Assembly: GCA_013400975.1 (NCBI GenBank)
Contig: WBMZ01003468.1
Coordinates: 186,001 to 250,000 of the forward strand
Direction: 5' to 3'
Length of the DNA stretch: 64,000 nucleotides
From: Atrichornis clamosus
Lineage: Eukaryota > Chordata > Aves > Passeriformes > Menuridae
Shown here: positions 57,424 through 64,000 of the stretch, piece by piece
How positions within the stretch are numbered: the first letter of the stretch is position 1
How the letters are laid out: the number at the start of each line of letters is the position of its first letter
Position numbers and translations under genes: made by a program
Notes under the pieces: generated by a model
The model's database searches: none
What the model was told of the DNA's origin: nothing
What the model saw: the letters and a program-made list of their open reading frames with translations, nothing else

Positions 57424-57458
57424 CAGGATTCATAAGATACAAAGGAGCACAAAGAGAG
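57424..57458 (-). other. Candidate 35-nt microexon, minus strand
   Basis: The minus strand has a strong acceptor (CCATCTCTTCTTTCAG) and a strong donor (ATCCTG then GTAAGTG) 35 nt apart. Two frames are open, one reading LSLCSFVSYES. The length is not a multiple of three. There is no linked gene, and both sites being good may be chance. Confidence 0.17.
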
Positions 57459-60400
57459 CTGAAAGAAGAGATGGTATCTGGCCTAATTTCAGGATGTAGA
57501 AGTTAGATATCTAGTTCTCAGTTAGTCAATCAATGCTCTTTCTGCATTAAGTAGGTATTTCTAAGCATACCTCAGTATCATCCTGTCTAGTCACTCTGGA
57601 AGTGCTTGTTCGCTGCCTGTCAAAGGGGGCTTACAGTAATAAGTTAGTGTATAAGTTTTAGAGATGTCTAGAACTGTGTGAGATAAATCCAGACATCCAC
57701 ATATGCCTTTGCAGAGGTGCAGAAAAGGCTCTTTTTAACCCACAAGACCTGCATGCCATGCCCAAGGGCTGCTGCACCTCCCTGTGACGTGATGCCCACA
57801 GCTCCCAGGCCATCACTTGGCCCATCTCCTCCTCCTGCAATGCTATAGCCAAGGCCTGAATACACATCAGATGTGCACCATTGGCAATGATGTTTCCTGC
57901 ATTTGCAGCACATAAACTTGTTCCTATAACAGCTCTTGCTATTTTCCGCCATTTGGCTGGTGCTCAGTGATGTAACCCAGCGTGAATGAAAGAACCCCCT
58001 TTTTCTCCAGCCTCAACAATGTTCCTATTTGTGAGCAAAGCCACTGCTTTCCCCCGTGGATCTGGTTAGTAGTGATATTTTATTTAAAATTCTTGTGGAA
58101 GCTTTTGGGCTGAAGTAACCATGATGTGAAAACCAGATGTCCATGGCAGAGGAAAGACTCAAAGGGCTTTCAGAAACAGGGAGAGTCACAATTCGGCTTC
58201 AGAGACTGAGTTATTCTTCTCCATGATGGATCTCGGCGACGGGAGGGGTTGCATGTAGGGATATGTGATAAAGCACATCTGCACTCTCGCCATGGGATGG
58301 GCCTGTGCTCAAACACAGGAGAATATGGGTTGAGCTGGGGCCCCACTGTCCCTGCAGTCAGCCACATCCCAGCCGCCTCGCTCATGCTCACCAGACTCAT
58401 CCCAGGAATGACAGGGGCACAGCCAACATGGCAGCAGCTCTGGGCATCATCCTGCATCAGCTTATGTGGCCTTAGCCACAACATTGTAGATGTCCCCATG
58501 TGGTGACAGCAGCTATAGCAGAACACGAGGCAAGCAAGAGGGTGCTTCATCACCCCAGCAGGGATCAGAGCTACAACACAACCACGCACGAGCAGGTAAC
58601 AGAATGCTGATCCAACATGCTTCACCTTAGGAGCTCTTTGGGCACCTCTGCTCAAGCTTACCTAGGCCACTAAAAGAGAGCCTCACATGCTATCGTACTG
58701 CAATGATACTGAGAAGATATTTAAGGTTGCAGTCAACAAGGAGTCAGCTCTTTGACTGCTTTTCTTTTTCAAAACATACACCTTACCATCTGGAAGTTTA
58801 AGGCAGCAAGGAAACTTTGATGACAGGCTTCAGTAAAGCAGTATCACTTAAGTTTCATACCACCAAAACTGTTAAGAATAGTTAAGACTAGAAGCCAGGT
58901 CCTTGGAATCATCCTGCACCAAAACGAGATCAGGCCGCCACAGCTATTGATACAATTTGTGCTTCCATTAGAAGCACAGCTGCAGCTAGTTTAGGATTTT
59001 CTGAGTGTGCTGGTATGACTTACCTACTTAAAATATTGACTAAGATGTAAGAAATTAAAAACTTGAAATGGCTCAACTATAAAACAGGATCCAATTACAC
59101 GTCAAAGCCAGCCCGAACATTTCTGGATACATTAAAATTTTGAAGATGTGTTTTTGCAACTGTAGGTGCTTTGGTTTTTGCCAAAATAATTTTGAATTGT
59201 TTTAAAACTCTCCCTGCATGTCTGCCAAAGGATGTGCTCACTGACAGGAAAAGCTAGTAATAGATGATAAAATAGCAACAAACTGCTTCCCACTCAAGAT
59301 GCTGGTGAGGTCTTGTTTAAATGGGGAGATGACTTGTCTGCAAGTGCTGTAACAGAACTACTGTACTTTGATCATGTGTATTTTAATACTTTAAGCTGTA
59401 ATTATATCAAGAGGAGTTCTTAATTCATTTTTACAATGGGTATAATGAATGCAAATATGCCTTTTTAATAGTTTGTGTCTTTCAGCTTTATCCAAACACT
59501 ATTAAGAAAATGAGTATGGAGTTATTCCAGGATAACATCCCCAAAACGCATTATTTTTTTTCTCCCTCCAACACATAACAAAATGTGATTTTTTACTACA
59601 AATTATTATAAGCACACTTCTGGAAGCTAGTCTTTTACAACCTCCTGTCCTATTTTGATTGTAGGAAAATGTGAAAATACTAAGGTACACAATCATCTAC
59701 ATTCCTTTAACAGTTACCTTAGAATATGTATTTTAAAATACCATCTCTGTTCTTCGTATTTTTTTCACAATCTTAGCTTTGCTTCCTTATTTTTAGAGAC
59801 ATGTTTTAATAGACAGATAAAATTTCAAGTATTCTGTCCATGTTATGACTCCTATTAATTTTCCTTCTTACTAATAAAAACTTTTTCCTTTTTGAGGTCA
59901 AAGAGTTAAAGAGTTGAGGCTAAAGCCCAGGAAGTCAAGGGTTTAAGTCAGGACATTGCTGGCTGTGATTGTCCAAAAGCAAGCATTGCTGGTGGCTCTG
60001 AGGAAAGCCGAACACCCACTCCCAGCAATACTCCCACTGGTATCGCCCCTTGTGATATTCATCAGTCTTCTTGACATTTAGTAGGAGACAATACTACTAA
60101 ACCTCGATGTAAACAGAAGGTGCCTGCAAAGGTGTATTCTGTATTGGCCTTCAAACGAGATAAAAATGAAAAGCTGAAATATGTAACTTAAAGGTACAAC
60201 CAGCAAAGATGCACCTCAGCGTGAGCCCATGCAAACCAGAGCCTACTGTCATTGCTCCCCACCTTTAAAACCACCTTACAGCCCCCACCCCAAAACTGAT
60301 TCTTTTAAATTCAACAACACTAAAGACTGCTTTAACCACTTTAACAAAACCAGAAACGCACAGACACAGGACACAGCTTCCCGCAGGCAGGGAAGTGCTC

Positions 60401-61457
60401 TGTATTTCCCTGCAAGGAGGGCCCTTCTTTAATAAGAGCTTCATCCGATCACTGTCATTGTTCTGGATAATGGATTACCTACACATAGATTTTCAAGTGT
60501 AATGACACTCTTGCTTATTAAAGACCTCTCAGCTGAAGGGGCAGAATATTATGAACTGGCCAATCCATTCATTTCCTTGAATATGTTATTCAGTATTTTA
60601 TGCTAAACCAGCAATACACCATCCATTTTAGTACAATGATCCTTATGTTCAATAAAACTGAAGTGCTGGATCATAAATCATTATAGTCATTTATTTTACA
60701 TTAGACACATTAGCCACTATATTCCATAATCTATTACAATAAGGTGGATTTAAATGTACCCCAAGGAACTACAATAATAACTTGAGAACCAAATATAGCA
60801 ATTATGGATAAAATATGCTTAACCTAAAACTGCACTAGCTGCATAGACTGCTGTGAACTTTAAATAAAATTTAGGGAGGATGATAACTGTCCTGGAATAA
60901 ACAAGTAACAGAGGAAAATCAGAACCTCCTTTCTGTATTTCAGATAGTTTAACATGCCCTATCTATGGAGGAGGGGATGTTATGCTTATAAACCAGTGTC
61001 AACTAAAATATTATTATTCCATTATTACTGATTATGTTATCTTCCCATCATGTGAAAATTTCCTATATTTCCCTGGTGTATTACATTCCACTTATGTTTT
61101 TTAAATAGTGCTCTTCCTTGCTAGCTGTCTGGTTAACCTGTTTGGATCCTTTATATGTTCTTCAGACTCCCTCCAACCATTTTTAACGATTTTGGTAAAT
61201 TTTCCATAGCGCGTCCAGACCTTACTGGTGCTCTTTCAGAGTCAGACTGAGCGACAACAAAGGGCAAAGTCTGTTTGTCTCCTCCAGACGCAATGTCTCT
61301 GCACAGTCCTACAAAAGGGGCCATTGGAAACTTTCTGGCTGCCGAACAAGAAGCAGTCTCAAACGCTTGTGAACACAGTTTGGCATTTTTTAGAATTAGT
61401 GCTCTGCCAAGTACTAAAAACAACTACATTCTGAAGAAAGTGATTTTTTTTTTACAG
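57459..61457. other. Non-coding stretch, no gene seen
   Basis: A moderately GC-rich patch at 57.7-58.65 kb gives a 161-codon minus-strand frame (58170-58655) and a 94-codon one headed by ATGGCGG at 57952. Both have plus-strand shadows and no recognisable motif. The remainder is AT-rich with nothing identified. Confidence 0.45.
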
Positions 61458-61569
61458 GGAGGTCCCACACTTCAGACCACTGGGATTCCTGAAGATGTCT
61501 GCTGCCAGCCTGGTGCAGAAGAGAAAGAGGATTGAGAGCTCTCAAGCATCGTCTGCGCGAAGAACTGAT
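61458..61569 (+). other. Candidate 112-nt exon with a start codon, plus strand
   Basis: A very strong acceptor (T10 then ACAG) opens the segment and a GTATGT donor closes it. An ATG at 61495, with A at -3, begins a frame that runs open to the donor for 25 codons, starting MSAASLVQKRKRIESS and so including a basic KRKR cluster that would suit a nuclear localisation signal. The exon ends exactly on a codon boundary. This is what a first coding exon behind a UTR exon would look like. I do not recognise the N-terminus in any family. Without the donor the frame continues about 20 codons to a stop. It may be chance. Confidence 0.25.
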
Positions 61570-63353
61570 GTATGTCATGCCCAAACCTCACATGTGCTGC
61601 TTTGTATTTATAAAACAGTGTTGCTTTCTGCATAAATGCCATTATCCTTGAGGTATTTTTCTGTGTTTATTGCCTGGAGTTTTTTCTTCCCAAGAAGAGA
61701 AATTACACTTAAGAACTAAATGCTCTCTGCTACCAGAATAGCTGCTCTTACCTATTACTATTAGTTCTCCATTATTTTCTGTGATTTTTCCAAAATAACT
61801 ACTATTAACTTGCATTTGTTAAATCATTTCCTAAGGGGCTTATTAGCTAGCTCTGCAGATATGTACATGGAAATTCCCTTTTCCAGTTGTTCTAGAGCTT
61901 TTTCTAGAGGTGTAGTTACATCACTTTCTTTACTTCCTTTTATTTCTCCCGCATGGAGGCCAAATATTAAGACTGGATATTGAGTGTAGCTCCTTGTGCA
62001 GTTTCTAGAAGTAATCATGCAGATCCAGCTGGCGGCCAACAGACAAACCACTGCTGCCCTAGATGCACTTCTGCTGCCTGTCCTGCACCTACACGAACTT
62101 CAGTCTCCAGCTGCCATGCCAGCACCTGTCATGAGAGTTTACCCAAGCAAGAGAAAATGTCCAAATTATTCACTACAAATTCAAAATTAAATTTTGGTTT
62201 GACTCTAAAACATTAAATATATTCAGGCAAATAAGGACATCTGGACCAAGGTAAGGCAGAAGCTTGCTTTTCCAACAATGTGTTCATAAATTACTTTATA
62301 GCACAAGAGCCATACTAGTGAAGGTTGTGCTGAATGCAAGAAACCTCAGCTCTGGCTTAAATGTTCTTCCTAATTCCTATCGACTGTGAACTGACCTGCT
62401 TGTTTTTATTCCGGAGTTTCTGACTGAGGAGAGCTGCTATGGTGCCACCAAGAATGGAACAATGCAGCCAGCTCTGTGTGTTTTGGGAGAGAAAGTAAAT
62501 ATTTTGTGTAACATCCATTGTTGAACAAATTACTTTCTTTTTGCTAAACAAGCACCAAAAATCTGTATATATCATGAGAAGAATTCAAACTTGTGTGATA
62601 ACCTTATACCACAGGCGTCCGGCAGAGCTGTGCAACAAGCAGCTGAGAAAGCCAGCCACTCACCCAGCCTGCTGTGGCCTTGCATTGCTCCCTACAACTC
62701 TCACATTCACCCACACATGCGATACAGGAACAGAAAAGAGACACAAGAGCTGTGTATCTAACCAAGCCACTGTACATTTTTGTCTGAAGCAGGACAAAAC
62801 CTCAGGGGCAAACTGCAGATGGACCTCAATTCCTGCTTGCTTTATGTCCTGGGCTGTGCTCTACCCCTCCACCAGCTACAACCAGTAAGCCACCTCTATC
62901 TGACATCTCCAAAGAGGAAACTTTTTTTGAAAGTACAATGCCAAAATGGAAAGCAGTGGGCAGCGAGGACCTCTGATTGCTCAGGAGTCATGGCAGCCAC
63001 TGGAGTTCTACCAAGAAAAAGTGTGCTCTGTTGCTGGGTATATTTACAGAGAATAAACTGATCAAGTGGGGCTCTCCTTCCTTCTTGGTCCTCCCTGAGA
63101 GAACAAATGGAAGAGGGAGATGAAAGCAACAGTGACAAAACCAGGTGGCATAGCATGGCATGCTCTGACTGAAGGCAGACAAGGTGCAGGCTGTACTCAG
63201 GGGTGAGGGTTGCCCATGCTGACTGAGGCCAGGACCGCTCAGCAACCTGGTGGCCACCACAGCACACTAGATCTGAGCGTGCCACCCAGTAAAAGCCACA
63301 CCCACATCCTGCCAGCCGCACCTCATGCTATGCAGGCACTGTCCCACACCTGC
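61570..63353. other. Non-coding stretch, no gene seen
   Basis: AT-rich to 62.5 kb, then rising in GC. Short frames on both strands only, none above 141 codons and none with known motifs. No repeat recognised. Confidence 0.45.
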
Positions 63354-63408
63354 CATGGATCTCCAGCAGGAGAGGATCCCGCATGGATCTCAAACAGGAG
63401 AGGAGCCG
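63354..63408. repeat. 28-base tandem repeat, about two copies
   Basis: CATGGATCTCCAGCAGGAGA and CATGGATCTCAAACAGGAGA begin two adjacent 28-base units that stay alike to GGAGCC. A small minisatellite. Confidence 0.8.
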
Positions 63409-63639
63409 GCCCAGAGCGAGGCCTGCGAAGGCAGCCATGCTCTCCCTGAGGTAGGACGGCGCAGGTGGTACCAGGAAAGAGCTCGAAGTTTCAACTGCCT
63501 TAAGACATTTATACTTGCTTAGTGAGACAGAGTGCTCATGAACGCCCAACTACTGATCTTGCCTATGCATAAGATGTTGTGTATTTTAAGACAGAGACAG
63601 AAGCCCTCAAGGAACTTATTAAGTTCTCTCAAAAGTCAG

Positions 63640-63960
63640 CCCTGGAAGTTGCCATGCCCAAACAGCCCTGCCCACTCCCAGGGCACCGGGTGCTGCCCCT
63701 TCCCTGCACAGGGAGAAGGTGTCCCTGCTAGAGCGAATGAGGCACGGCCAACAGGCCAGTTTTCCCGTCCCCAGCAGGGCCTTCCGTGCAGAGGGACTGT
63801 CGCCAGCGTGCCAGGCTGTGCTGGCCGCTGGGGCGAGGCGGCTGTCCCGGAGGACACCCCTGCCAGCGCCCGGGGCGCCGAGGCCCTTCCCGCCGCGTCC
63901 CCAGCAAAGCAGCTGGCCGCCTGAATTCCAACAGCCGCTTCCTGCCAGCGCCGCTGGCAA
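63640..63960. promoter_or_regulatory. CpG-rich block at the window edge
   Basis: About 20 CpGs fall within 63780-63960 (runs such as GCGCCCGGGGCGCCGAGG). This is the third CpG-dense site in the window and may be the flank of another promoter. Overlapping frames of 73-130 codons on both strands reflect its GC content. The last 40 bases are AT-rich again, so the block appears complete but small. Confidence 0.4.
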
Positions 63961-64000
63961 ACAAACCTGTGGAAAAGTAAATACGTTTATCACGCAGATT

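Noticed and set aside
57668..57952. Minus-strand frame headed by ATGGCGG with CCKCRKHHCQWC
   Set aside because: It resembles a zinc-binding cluster at first sight, but a second frame is equally open over the same bases and no known domain follows.
58170..58655. 161-codon minus-strand frame
   Set aside because: It is in a GC-rich patch with a plus-strand shadow, has no motif or promoter, and its cysteine/histidine residues show no zinc-finger spacing.

Overview
This looks like a piece of a bird (or at least sauropsid) nuclear genome, and it is almost entirely non-coding. Three things point that way. Genes are absent on a bacterial scale: every open frame is short, overlapping and mostly of biased composition. 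One recognisable mobile element, a 5'-truncated CR1 LINE in reverse orientation near 49.1-49.3 kb, carries the avian-type CR1 3' sequence. Dispersed repeats are otherwise very sparse, with no Alu-, B1- or L1-like sequence. Base composition is AT-rich with a few sharp GC/CpG-rich islands. I cannot name the species or the locus.

Layout. 1-13 kb: AT-rich intergenic or intronic DNA with one long (TA)n microsatellite at 10.05 kb. 13.06-13.47 kb: a CpG-rich block with a well-formed core promoter on the + strand (TATATAAA at 13301, initiator-like TCACTT placing +1 near 13331, and a GTAAGT donor at 13474). 13.5-18.2 kb: AT-rich, with a compound AAAT/AAC/AAT microsatellite at 17.8 kb. 18.25-19.46 kb: the largest CpG island, with two CCAAT boxes; it is probably a second, possibly bidirectional, promoter. 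19.5-49 kb: long featureless AT-rich DNA with several isolated candidate exons on both strands, a perfect inverted repeat at 29.6 kb, regulatory-looking stretches at 40.7-41.1 and 43.0-43.3 kb, and an A-over-T skewed block at 43.5-46.7 kb. 49.1-49.3 kb: the CR1 fragment. 49.3-63.6 kb: AT-rich, with a possible second CR1 3' end at 53.8 kb and an exon-like segment with a Met start at 61.5 kb. 63.35-63.96 kb: a small tandem repeat and a third CpG-rich block at the window edge.

How it fits together (inference). The simplest reading is a developmental-gene-style landscape: one or more CpG promoters with very long introns or flanking desert, few transposons and embedded regulatory elements. On the + strand, the 13.3 kb promoter with non-coding exon 1 could feed exon-like segments at 28.9, 39.1 and 61.5 kb, the last carrying a possible start codon. 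On the - strand, three phase-compatible exon-like segments at 28.2-25.6 kb spell a cysteine-rich peptide. Well-formed pseudo-exons are common by chance in vertebrate introns, so none of these is called as a gene. The two strongest calls are the CR1 fragment and the CpG island/TATA promoter. I found no tRNA, rRNA, CRISPR array or intact retroelement.
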